Origin: Saposhnikovia divaricata
Taxonomy: Eukaryota; Streptophyta; Magnoliopsida; Apiales; Apiaceae
Length of the DNA: 64,000 nucleotides
Assembly: GCA_036435485.1 (NCBI GenBank)
Contig: CM071598.1
Coordinates: 124,622,148 to 124,686,147 of the forward strand
Direction: 5' to 3'
A program made the position numbers and the translations under genes. This document shows positions 10,656-21,938 of the stretch, piece after piece. The notes under the pieces are model-generated. The model did not search any database. It worked only from the letters and a program-made list of their open reading frames with translations, and was not told where the DNA came from. The stretch's first letter is position 1; the number at the start of each line of letters is the position of its first letter.

Positions 10656-12481
10656 TGTTAGGTCCAAAATAGTTTGTAGAAGGGGGGATTGAATACAAAC
10701 TATACCGTTTTATCGAATTTGCTCTTTTCTTAAAAAATATTAAAATATTAAATCAAGAACAAATTGATGCGGAATAAAACGAATACCGATATTTCAAGTT
10801 GAATATAAAATTTATATTAACTTGATGGGGTGTGTCTAAATACACGGGTACAAATTACAAGGTTTGATGACCAAACTAATTATTACAAATTCTATAGAAA
10901 ATTCGACATGAATTTTTCTATATTTGTAAATAAAAAGATCGAAAATAATTATTACAAATTCTATAGAAAATTCGACATGAACTTTTCTATATTTGTAATA
11001 AAAAGATCGAAAGGTTCTAGGAAACTTAATTCGCTAGATAGTTCCACAAGTGCAAGTAAACAATTTCTAGTGGTTTAGATTTAATGATACAAGCTAGAAA
11101 TAATTTACAAGATTTAATTTGAGCTCAAGAACATTTTCCCTCTTGGTCTCTCTCTTTTCTCTCGGCTCTGTCTGATTGAGAAGAAGTGAAGAATGTGAAG
11201 TTTGTTGTTGTTCTGCTGCCTTCTTTCTTTTATAACACAGCCATAGTCATATTGCTTTGTTTTAATTGATATAACAATCAATTAACAATAATATGACTTT
11301 CGGTATGACTATCCACTGCAAGTAATATGACTGTCTCTTCCAATATAACTTTCGGTATGACTATCATATTAAATATGACAATCGGTATGACTATCACTTT
11401 GAACAACATATGACTATCCAGTTGAGATATGACTATTCTTTTTAACTGAATATGACAATCCAAATTTCTTTTTGCCTGGATATGACTTTCGGTATAACTT
11501 AAGAAATTTAATCAAACAAACAACTCGGCTGTCTGTTGATTTTTTTAAACAAAATTTCTGAGCTGCATGAAACTGGACCAGTCGCAGGAAATGGTTGTGA
11601 GCAACACGCGCGGACTGTTTCTACTATCCTTTCAGGCGCGTGTAGCGCACGCGCTTAATAGGCGCGTAACTGATTGTGCCGACAGGTTCTTTTTGCATGC
11701 TTCTTTACTCAAGAATGTCTGCATGTTTCTCTTTTTCAAATGCATGCATGCGTATTGTTCCTTCTTGCTTTATAGTCTGTGTACCATGCATGTTGTCGAC
11801 TTCTTCTTAAAAAAAATTGTCCACCTGCTTCCTCCTTTTTTTTTCTTTTGTCCGTTCATTTCTTTTGTTTCTTTTAAATTTAATTTAATTAAATATTTAA
11901 CCAATTAATCATTAAAATAAATAATGATTAATTAATTAATTAATTAAATCAATTCAGATTAATACATTAATTCAAAATTAATTAACATGACCAATTACAT
12001 AATTATCTTAATTAAGTGAGAATTAATATAAAAATCTTTTTACAACCGAAATCTTTTTCTTGAACCACTGAAAGTAATAAAGAATTACCCCCGAATTTTC
12101 GTTGACGCTCGATGCACGGTCTGGTTCATGAGCGACTAACTCCAACGGCTTTTCTTTATTTTTGACTCTATGTTTTGGTTCATGTCTTCCTTTTTCTTCA
12201 CTTTTTTTCAAACCTTTCTAATCTGTATTCTGCCACTGTAGGAACCTCTTGTCACCATAAATAGAATCCACTGTCTTGATTACTCCACTGATGCTTGATC
12301 AACTGAATGAACTTCTTCAAGTGTAGTATACCTCAAAACGGTAGATTGACTTTGTCTTCTTTCTCTTGACACTTATACATTTGAGATCCCTGTGACAGTA
12401 CATATACTGTTTACTATTACATTCTTGTTTGAGTTGAGTTGTATCCTCGAAATACAAATAGGCTACATCATTTTCCTTTCA
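10656..12481 (-). mobile_element. Full-length LTR of the inner element (terminal, 3' LTR)
   Basis: This is an 1826-bp LTR, TGTTAGGTCC...TTTCCTTTCA on the plus strand (TG...CA on the minus strand). Inside it I see a perfect 10-bp inverted repeat at 10669-10703 around a G-rich loop, a hairpin at 10795-10824, a 69-bp tandem duplication at 10882-11010, and a cluster of TATGAC-NN-TC motifs (11285-11500). A CpG-rich block with several CGCG words (11600-11670), CATGCA words (11690-11795) and long AT palindromes (11880-12010) follow. It lacks a 53-bp AT palindrome that the truncated LTR copies contain. It differs from 23581-25407 at only about nine places by eye. Short ORFs inside it are chance. Confidence 0.93.
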
Positions 12482-14072
12482 ATCTCCCCCTATTTGTTTG
12501 TTAAACATTAACATACAAATACCTAGAGGATAAATCAACTACAAACTAGAAGAAGATAAAGCTTTAAAGAGCTATAGTAAATAATACATAAAAAAAATTT
12601 CTGGTTTAGATATTACAATTCCAGAATCTCAGTTTGATGAAATGATAGATGATTGTTCCTCTGATACTGAACTGATCTTCATTAAGTAACTCATCTTCAT
12701 TTCTTGACATATCTGCCTGATAACCCTTTACATATGATATTGAAAATCATCAGCAGATACTTGGGAATTCTTCAGTGGTAAAGAATATGACTTGACAACC
12801 ACATACTGAAGAATTCTTCTTTGTCGTTTTATACTTCTCTCCTTCCTTATGTCTCCCTACCTAAGGTGATATGACTCCTCCTTATGACGGTGAATACTCG
12901 TGAATACTCCCCCTTTCTAAGGTATATCCTTTTTTATAGGTATATCCTTTTTCATATCTCTCCCCATTAGATAGAAAATCTCCCCCTCACTAAGGTAAGC
13001 TTATACTCTCCCCCTTAGTTGAGTATCTCTTACTAAGGCAATCTTTGAGTACATCTTCTTCAATATATCTCTCCCCCTTAGTTGAGTAATCCTCCAAGCA
13101 TTCAATTATAGCAAACATCCAAATGTAAATTAGATGATACCATATTTTCAATTATAACTCACCTCTTACCTTTAGTACAACAGATTCTTCATACATATAA
13201 CATTGTCTGCTGAAATAAAGTAAAGAATCTTTGCTCGTGTTGAAGGATTTTCATGAAGACTTCCAGAATAGAAGTATGTAGACTGATCAACTTTGCCCTT
13301 TAGATATGATAGAATGGCTTCACTATTGATCATCCTGACAACCAAATCTCCCGACAATTTCCTTATATCTCCAAAATCTTGAAAGTAAACTTTGTTTGGG
13401 GAATAGGGAATGAGATTTGGTGTTTATCTTTCTTCCTCACTGTGAGTGTGTGATTCTGTTTCGTGTACTTCACAAGTGTTTAACTCATCTCTCCACTTAT
13501 ATCACTTAAAATGAGTGATCTCATCTCTCATTTCTCAAGTGTTTACACCCATGCTCACTAGTGTATCACTCTTATCTCTCATAGCTCCAACATCCATGTG
13601 TACCTGCAAGGAAAATTCACCATAGCCCCTTCTAGAGAGGTCACTGGTGGTGCAATGGGGTTTCGCAAATCCCCGATCCTCGTTAGACTCGTCAGACGAA
13701 TCTGAGTCATAATCTACAAGTTTATAAAATTTTCCCTTTTTATGGGTTTCAGATTTGAATTCTGAGAAGGTAAACAATGATCTATAAAATTTAGCATTGA
13801 GATCAAAGTTCCCTTCAAATGTCTGTGAAGACATCACCTTGTTAAACTCATCAGGTAAATCTGAATCATAGTTCACAAGTTGCCGATCCGCACCTATGTC
13901 GGACCCGATACCCGTAGGATCCAGAGATGTTTCCTCTAGGGAGTTAGATAATGATCTTGTTGAATTTTGCATTGAGATCAATACCTTCTCTCGAGGTCTG
14001 TGACGACTCTTGGTTCTTTGAGGAACCTTCAACTTATAATCCTAACCGTAAAATGGTCGAAGTATTAGTTGA
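12482..14072 (-). mobile_element. Internal region, unit 0 (multiple polypurine tracts plus 165-codon ORF)
   Basis: The LTR is followed at 12482-12495 by a polypurine tract (minus strand AAATAGGGGGAGAT). Further minus-strand AGGGGGAG or GGGGAGA runs occur around 12907, 12960, 12980, 13008 and 13070. The part from 13535 to 14032 is an ORF; the rest is non-coding apart from a 61-codon ORF at 13172-13357. Gag, protease, integrase and RT are absent, so the unit cannot move without help. Confidence 0.85.
13535..14032 (-). CDS. Hypothetical 165-aa protein of the inner element, copy 0
   Basis: I do not recognise this ORF. It is acidic and serine-rich, with no signal peptide or membrane helix. The sequence contains an imperfect internal repeat: an N-terminal half with ...STRSLSNS...LVNYDSDLPDEFNK and a second half with ...KFYRSLFTF...LVDYDSDSSDESNE, so it may have grown by duplication. 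It lies about 1 kb upstream (on the minus strand) of the polypurine tract, where Sirevirus relatives keep their third ORF, and directly downstream of the truncated LTR. It is kept at full length in all eight units, but the units are too young for that to prove selection. This copy has Leu in SLEETS and His in AKPHC where the other copies have Pro and Tyr. It may be a fragment of a longer ORF cut by the internal deletion. Confidence 0.4.
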   Translation of the reverse strand: MKVPQRTKSRHRPREKVLISMQNSTRSLSNSLEETSLDPTGIGSDIGADRQLVNYDSDLPDEFNKVMSSQTFEGNFDLNAKFYRSLFTFSEFKSETHKKGKFYKLVDYDSDSSDESNEDRGFAKPHCTTSDLSRRGYGEFSLQVHMDVGAMRDKSDTLVSMGVNT

Positions 14073-15242
14073 GGTATGACTATCATATTAAATATGACAA
14101 TCGGTATGACTATCACTTTGAACAACATATGACTATCCAGTTGAGATATGACTATTCTTTTTAACTGAATATGACAATCCAAATTTCTTTTTGCCTGGAT
14201 ATGACTTTCGGTATAACTTAAGAAATTTAATCAAACAAACAACTCGGCTGTCTGTTGATTTTTTTAAACAAAATTTCTGAGCTGCTTGAAACTGGACCAG
14301 TCGCAGGAAATGGCTGTGAGCAACACGCGTGGACTGTTTCTACTATCCTTTCAGGCGCGTGTAGCGCACGCGCTTAATAGGCGCGTAACTGATTGTGCCG
14401 ACAGGTTCTTTTTGCATGCTTCTTTACTCAAGAATGTCTGCATGTTTCTCTTTTTCAAATGCATGCATGCGTATTGTTCCTTCTTGCTTTACAGTCTGTG
14501 TACCATGCATGTTGTCGACTTCTTCTTAAAAAAAATTGTCCACCTGCTTCCTCCTTTTTTTTTTTCTTTTGTCCGTTCATTTCTTTTGTTTCTTTTAAAT
14601 TTTATTTAACCAATTAATCATTAAAATAAATAATGATTAATTAATTAATTAATTAAATCAATTCAGATTAATACATTAATTCAAAATTAATTAACATGAT
14701 AATTAATTTAATAAATAAATTAATTCGATACGAATTAATTTATTAAATTAAACCAATTACATAATTATCTTAATTAAGTGAGAATTAATATAAAAATCTT
14801 TTTACAACCGAAATATTTTTCTTGAATCACTGAAAGTAATAAAGAATTACCCCCGAATTTTCGTTGACGCTCGATGCACGGTCTGGTTCATGAGCGACTA
14901 ACTCCAACGGCTTTTCTTTATTTTTGACTCTATGTTTTAGTTCATGTCTTCCTTTTTCTTCACTTTTTTTCAAACCTTTCTAATCTGTATTCTGCCACTG
15001 TAGGAACCTCTTGTCACCATAAATAGAATCCACTGTCTTGATTACTCCACTGATACTTGATCAACTGAATGAACTTCTTCAAGTGTAGTATACCTCAAAA
15101 CGGTAGATTGACTTTGTCTTCTTTCTCTTGACACTTATACATTTGAGATCCCTGTGACAGTACATATACTATTTACTATTACATTCTTGTTTGAGTTGAG
15201 TTGTATCCTCGAAATACAAATAGGCTACATCATTTTCCTTTC
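14073..15242 (-). mobile_element. Truncated LTR, unit 0
   Basis: This matches the LTR from 11354 to its high end (12481) but lacks the first 698 bases, the part that would join the PBS. The junction to internal sequence is at 14073. Unlike the full LTRs it holds the AT palindrome at 14703-14752. It shares CACGCGTGG and ATACTATTTAC with the last array copy (43592-44772) and not with the inner copies. It is followed by third-ORF sequence and not by a polypurine tract. Confidence 0.9.
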
Positions 15243-15282
15243 AGAGTTCAAAGAATTCCACCATTTGGTCATCTGTTACTAG
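15243..15282 (-). repeat. 40-bp copy of Sirevirus third-ORF sequence
   Basis: Bases 15243-15282 are identical to 44773-44812, starting with the target word GAGTT and continuing with coding sequence of the interrupted third ORF. Similarity ends after TTACTAGT. It shows that the left block once had the same right-hand neighbour as the main array. Confidence 0.9.
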
Positions 15283-18280
15283 TAATCACAATATAAGTAT
15301 CACAATTGTAGAAAAAATTGAGTTTTTCTTTTAAAAACTTGTAATGTGCAAGAGTTTTTATTTATGCATAAAACAATGTATTATAATGTCTTTTAATGAA
15401 AACTAGGTCGTTTTATTTTTAAAAGACACAAACTCTTGACTTCGCAGTAATTTAGAAAGAAAGATTTTCTTTAAGTGCTTATTATGTATAGAGAACTTTA
15501 ACACAAAAGTTAGTGAAAAGACTCATACAAGCACTTGATGTCATTTAGGTGATAAAGATTACCAAGTACATAAGTACAGATAACCAATGTCTCTCCTTTG
15601 GCACTTCATTACTTAGCACAACATAAACTAAGTAATTAACTGATGGATGTAAAATATTCTAAGAACTATCATTTGTATAAAGTGGTGTATAACCAGAATT
15701 AGAGAATTTAATTTTGAAAAATCTCACCACTTCAAAATATGATAGGAGGCCGAATGTAACTTTAAGTCTCACTTACTTAGAAAGTTGAACACCTTAATAT
15801 ATACTAACACTAATGATTTATAGATAAGACACATTTACTCAGAATAAATCCTAAGTAATATCATCAGAGATAATATATACATCACAATTAGTTTGCAATA
15901 AAGTATCAGAACAACTAGCAATTGTTAGTAAACAAATATTCTACTATTTGATACCAACTGCTAGTATTTATCAAATACTTTAGAATGCAAGTAATTGTGT
16001 TTATGATTACTTTACCAAAATTAAATTATGAGCAAATAAACCATTGAATTGCTCCACGTCATAATTTAACTAGGATATAAATAATCACTGCTAAATACTA
16101 AATATTCAATGATATCAATTGTTTGATAAATTCAATTTAGTGAAGATTGAATTGTTACATTGAGTACCAATTGATAGAATGAATATTAGTATCTAACTAC
16201 TTAAGAACATCATTCACTGATATTCATAAGTACGAGGAACTAGTTAACAAGAAATACACAAGCTCTTAAGATATAACATTTTAAACTTATGACTTCAAGG
16301 CAACTCCTCGATAATAACAATTGTTAACTCCTAACAACTGTTTACTGGTAGACAACCTTGGTTCTATAAATAAGACTCGATTACCAAAGCTGTCTTGTCT
16401 GCAATCTTAGAAATGATATTCTAAGTCCTATACACCTTGATCCATAGTATATAACATTTATTATCAAAGTGATTAGAAGCTTGCAAATAAGCATAAAAAT
16501 TACTCCAAGTAACTGAACAATGGTCACTTTAGATATTACAATATCCATAGTTCTACTTAGATAATTTTCATACCATGTATAATAATATGAGTGAATTGTA
16601 AAAGATATAACAATGATTACTTAGAGGAGTTCTAAGTAATTTCACACATACCAATACATCTTACAATTAGTTAGTAAATAGAATTCTAACTAAATATCAT
16701 TAACTGATATAAGTCAAAACTTCAAAACAACCAATTGTTAGAACCATGATATTAATTATAGTGAATTCCTGAAAATGGGATATTAAAGTTCACTAGAATT
16801 AACATCTCATAACTAATTGAAGACCAATACAGATTAGGTTCAAATTAGTTATGTTGTTTATTTATTTTAATAAATATGAGGTATAGAGCGAATACTAAAT
16901 TGAATTGCTTCAAGATCGTAACCCACATAAATCAAAACAAATAATTAAATAATTAAATACTAAATCTCTATGAGGTAGATTTTAGCATTTAAGTATTTAA
17001 ATTATCCTTAAATAATCACCACTAAAATATATTGCAATTATACACATGGCAATCATTCAACAGATAATTCTCAGCGTGAGGTCTGGATGTAAATAAGTTC
17101 ACAAGTCCTTTCGATACAGACAATTGAATACTTGTGAGCTTACTTAAGAATTACTTAACAGATGGGATTTACAAATCATATAGCATTAATAAAATCCCAA
17201 GTTTACAAACCAATCTTGAAAAATTAATTTCATCAAGTGATTTTAGCAAACATGTCTGCAAGTTAATCTTAAATTAAAGACATGCTTTCGAAATAAAAAA
17301 AATTGATACCTTATGCAAGTTGCTTAGTCCTTGAGTGTTCCACAGAGCTGTTGGAGATGAATTTGATTCCTTGTGTTCTCCTTCTTTCGTACAACTCATT
17401 TGATCTGTCTCTATGCAGCAAAACATATCAGAACTGATGTCTCTAGGGTACCATCTCCGGAGATGGGTCCAACTTAAGACATCTGAAAATCAAGTGTAAT
17501 AACTACAAGAATAGATTCTCTAGGATCCACTTGGGGCCTTGCACATTTGCATATTGAGAATAAAATATGTGTGTAAGTGATCTATTAGCAATTGAATAAG
17601 ATAATGAGCTGATGATTCCTCTATAGCCTGATTAGGTCCTAATTAGTAGATCCTGAACTTGTTGGGTCAAATATCTCTAGGGTACCATTTCCGTAGATCC
17701 GGGTCCAACTTAAGATTTTTGATTACCAACTTGTTAGGTCCAAGCTAATAGGTCAAAAGCCAGCTATAGTGATGTGTTGGTATGTAGTCTTGACAGGTCT
17801 AGAATCTTCTGAATAGAAACAAAAGATCCTTGACTTACTTTTATTGTCATCATTCTTTTGGATTACTGAACTAAATCAAAAGAATTGCAACTTTACCAAC
17901 ATCAAAACAGCAAATATCTTGATACCAATTTATAGCTAGTAGATCAACATATAATAAAATCAAGATATCATTGCACATATATATCATTTATGTTTGTGCC
18001 TAAAGATGTATAGAGTTCTATAAATATATGACACCAGTTGTTAAAAGATACCAACTGTTAAAGATTGATACCAAATATTAAATTATAGTTAGGGTGTCAT
18101 ACCATGTCTTTCCACGCTTGCTTGAGTGATGATACCAGTTCATACTAACCTGTAGAGATCTTCCACTATCTCACTAACCAGGAGTGCACTTGTTCACATT
18201 CCTCTATCATCTAGATTCTATAGGTCCAGATGTGCATTATAATCTTGAATGTGCAGCAGGTGCCTAATATCCTCAAGTCT
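15283..18280. other. AT-rich non-coding part of the inner element
   Basis: I see no gene in these 3 kb. The sequence is AT-rich and full of short inverted repeats such as TATTTGATA...TATCAAATA near 15947-15979 and CAATTGTTAG words. A 40-bp direct repeat lies at 17441-17479 and 17675-17715 (both begin CTCTAGGGTACCAT and end TCCAACTTAAGA), and the first copy holds the 12-bp palindrome ATCTCCGGAGAT. By position this is the region between pol and LTR of a non-autonomous relative. Confidence 0.5.
17441..17715. repeat. Pair of 40-bp direct repeats, 234 bp apart
   Basis: Copies at 17441-17479 and 17675-17715 share CTCTAGGGTACCAT at the start and GGGTCCAACTTAAGA at the end, with small differences in the middle. 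Confidence 0.75.
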
Positions 18281-20950
18281 TGTCACTGGTGCTTCTTGTC
18301 AAATATACTGTTTGATCAAATTATAACCTAGCATCCAGTTTGGCTTTGTCCCTCATAACAATGCCTTGACATCATCCAGGTAGACTTCTGGTTATCCTTG
18401 TACCAATTACAGCCTTGTTGTTTGGTCTGGATACCAGCTTCCCTTCAATCTTCCTTTTAAACTGATTGAGATCACCTTGCATTGCAATCACTCAATCTGG
18501 ATCTTCCAGAGCTTTTGAAGCTTTCTTAGTTTCTTCTAAAAGAAAACTAAAGAAATAATCATTGGTACTTGAAGCTCTGCTAGTCTTTTACTTCCACCAT
18601 TAGAAACACTAAGAACTAGGACAAAGAATTAATTGAGTCAACATTCTTTGTCTTGGCAGACATGTTCTCATAGTATCCTTTGACTTTCAGTGTGGTGTTG
18701 AGTTGACTAGATGATCCTTCTGTTGCTCCCCCTAAGCTGCTGCTAGGTTTACATGAAGATTCTCCATGTTTGACATTGCTTGGATCTGAATCACCATCAC
18801 CAATGACAGCTGGGAGCTAGAAGTTGATGAACATCACTAAGACTTTCAATCACCTTCTGTTGATTAATAACAATCACCCTGTAGGCTGTTGACTCCATTG
18901 AGTAACAAAGAAAATTATCCTCTTGAGCATTAGTTGATTGCTAGGATGCTCACTTCCATTGAATATTGCAAAACAATTTCCTTCATACTTATGGGGTCTT
19001 CCTAAAATTCTTACGGATCAGGGTTTAAGATGTGATCAATCACCATCAGTGGTGTCTTGTCTTCAGATTGTCTGAACAACAACTTGTTTGTTGAGAGAAG
19101 TCATCAGTCATCACCACTGAAATATATTTTACTTTGATGTAGAACTTCTGTGTGATGCTTCTTTGACTTCCCTTTATGACATGCCTCGTAATTTCATTTT
19201 ACTTTAACTTCATATGAGGCAGTCTCCTTTGCTGATTCGATTTTCAAGAAAGAATCTCTTAATTTGACATTCAGGTGAGAGAGCTCCTTATGTCATAGCT
19301 GAACTCTTGTCTGATGAAGCTTTAGATTTGACCTTGTTGACTTCACCTTTGACTGAGATTCCATGTCAGCTACAGATAAGTTATCTTTCCTTAATCCTCG
19401 AACAGTAGGCTCTTCATCTTGTAAAAGATGCTTTATTACTGACAACATTCCTTGGCTATTGAATAGCCTTGACCCTAGGTCATACCCTTGTTGTTGTCTC
19501 CAAGGGATGAACCACTTGGCCTGTCTTCACATTCACATTTGATAGCAGGGTTCTTTCTTCAATGATATGCTTTGAATAAATCAATAATAATGCATAATCG
19601 ATTAACCTGTTTAGCCCTACATTCACAAATGGATAAAAAGTTCTTGGTACCCAGATTTACTTGGGTCCAGATGGATTAGAGATTTCTCTTTTATCAGAGT
19701 TAACAACAGTTTAACCTTAACATGCTCATTCTTATCTTTGACTGACCATTTCTCCTTTTTAATGTCATTGACAAAATATTCACTGAGCAAGGATTATAAT
19801 GGTTCCTTCCTAACATAAGGAGGACAAGCAGTCTGTGCCCTATTGTAATTCTTAAACATGCTTTTTCTATAATCAATGCAAATGCTCGGAGATGCATTTA
19901 TGATATTTGAAATAAACAGACATGATAATAAGAATACATGGCATACATTCAATATTAAAACATTGAGATAAGAATTATGCAAATTAGGCATGTTATGCAT
20001 TTTAGAAAATTCAGTACTATCTACTTTAACCTATGTACACTTGTGTAACAGGTAGCAAGTAGATTTACAGATATTCAATAATTTTCTAAACATGCATGGA
20101 ATAGAAGAATTAACAATTAATCACTAATTCTATCCAATCCATTCCTATTGTTATATTATATTATATAGTCTCTATTACCTAAGTCAGTTTTACAAATAAC
20201 TTGATGTTCTACTGACAACCTAGGTAATTATTCCATCTTTTAAACTTTTTAAACCTTAACAAACAATTCAGAATGAATAAGCAAATCTTGTTCTACTGGG
20301 GATCCTGAAACTAGCTTAAGCAGAGGTCTTATATGCTTGACATATATCATTTAAGAATGAGAGATATTGTCTAAGGAACACTTCTAACTCACTATTGCAA
20401 TTAATTAAATTCTGCAAATATTCATACACATATTAAGATCTTCTAACCAAGGATTTAATAATTAAAAAACTAAGATCTTAACATGCTTTGAATTCCTGAG
20501 AATTACATATTACACTAGTTCGAAGAATTGATACCTGAGACATGTGAAGTGAATCATCTTCAGAGATTGCTATGAAGGCAAGATATTAATTATGCTCTTC
20601 TCATCATCATCTGATCCATCCCAACTCTTTTCTTCAGCAAGATAAGTTCTGTACTGATGCTTCTGTTTCATCTCATTTAATGAATCCCTATTCATCCTTG
20701 TCTGTCAAAATTCTGTACCATGTTGTACACCTTGATAGTTACTTATCACATATAACTTTCCATAGCAGCAACTATCATGTCTTGTTCTTTCCACCATCTC
20801 AGTCTTGTAACCACCTCTTAAACTGTATCCTGAAGAGTTTCTGCTTCGGAATAGATAGGCCTGATTCCTGGGTTAAACATTTGTACTATTTCTGAATTAG
20901 TAACTCTTCCTGTCTGTTCTGAGGTTCCATCATTAATTCCTGACTGAGAT
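18281..20950 (-). pseudogene. Eroded Sirevirus-type gag-pol remnant
   Basis: No ORF survives, but short stretches line up in the same order with the better-kept Sirevirus pol. Around 18300-18500 the text resembles the integrase-RT linker (CAATCTGGATC with upstream TTGCATTGCAATCA; compare 47430-47490). Around 19640-19680 TTGGTACCCAGATTTACTTGGG resembles the gag-protease border (compare 49225-49260). Around 20550-20880 the acidic gag tail and the region near the zinc knuckle are recognisable (TTGTAACCACCTCTT; compare 22480). The total length is much less than a real gag-pol, so large deletions preceded decay. Weak matches were judged by eye only. Confidence 0.5.
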
Positions 20951-21339
20951 GTCTAATTGTCTAGTTCATCCTCAAACCTCCTTGATTCCACTTTCTAAAA
21001 TCTCTATTGATTCCTTGAAAAATATTTCTTGGTACAATCCACTAAGTGTAGTAGATGTTACATTGGAGCAATCCACTTAGTGTTTGTATATCACAGAATC
21101 AATAGACTTAATTCAAATCTCCGAGAAAAATTCTATCCACTTAACCTCTTCCATTCCTGCTTCTGAAAAATCAGTGAATTCTATGGATATAAATTTGAGG
21201 AGCTTCCACAAATTTTTCTTCAGTAGGTAAAAATTAATTTCGTTGAAAAATGCATTTTCTACAAAAGATTCAAATCATCTTTGACGTCCGGAGGAATCTT
21301 CAACTAACAATCTTCTTAGAACTATTGGCTTAGAATAAA

Positions 21340-21830
21340 TTCAAAATATTTAAAATTCAAAAACTTCAAGGGCTTGAAAATTTTTGAGAATTAACAAATC
21401 TGAAAATAAGTTCAAATTAATTAAAATTTGAAATTCTTAAGAACTGAAAATTTTGAAAATTAGACAATTTGAAAATAAATTCAAGTTGTTTAAAAATCAA
21501 AAAATCCAAGTATTAAAAACTTCAAGAATTAAAAAAGTTGAAATGTAAGTCAAATTAATTAAGAATCAAAAATCTCAAGAAATGAAATTTTTGAGAGTTA
21601 AAGAATCCGAAAATAAATTCAAGTTAATTAAAATTCGAAATTACCAAGAATTAAAAATTTTGAAAATTAAACAATTTGAAAATAAACTCAAGTTGTTTAA
21701 AAATCAAAATTTCCAAGAATTAATCATTTCAAGAATTAAAAAATTCGAATATAAGTTCAAATTATTTAAATATCAAAAATCTCAAAAATGAATATTTTTG
21801 AAAGTTAAAGAATTCGAAAATTAGAGGAGT
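21340..21830 (-). repeat. Minisatellite of about 70-bp units in the element leader
   Basis: Degenerate tandem units contain AAAATAAATTCAAGTT followed by a TTTAAAAATCAAAA word. They repeat near 21400, 21470, 21545, 21611, 21678 and 21748. Copies at 21470 and 21678 are closer to each other than to their neighbours, which suggests a three-unit higher order of about 207 bp. It lies between a PBS and eroded gag, so it belongs to the 5' leader. The short plus-strand ORF here is an artefact of the repeat. Confidence 0.7.
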
Positions 21831-21938
21831 TGACTTTTTGGTCTAATACCGGATTCAATTTTTGTATGGGTCAACAAACTCGAAATCCAATTGGAGGACC
21901 ACAAAAATATGGATCTTGATTTGTGCGTCAATCAAAAG

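Noticed and set aside
11567..11908. 103-113-codon plus-strand ORFs repeated in every LTR copy (and 61-, 62-, 67- and 82-codon ORFs beside them)
   Set aside because: They lie wholly in LTR sequence, on the strand opposite to the element for the longest ones, and recur only because the LTR is repeated. No domain, and their ends vary with T-run length.
13172..13357. 61-codon minus-strand ORF in each internal unit
   Set aside because: Short, no motif, and its repetition follows from the tandem array. It could be a real small ORF but nothing supports it.
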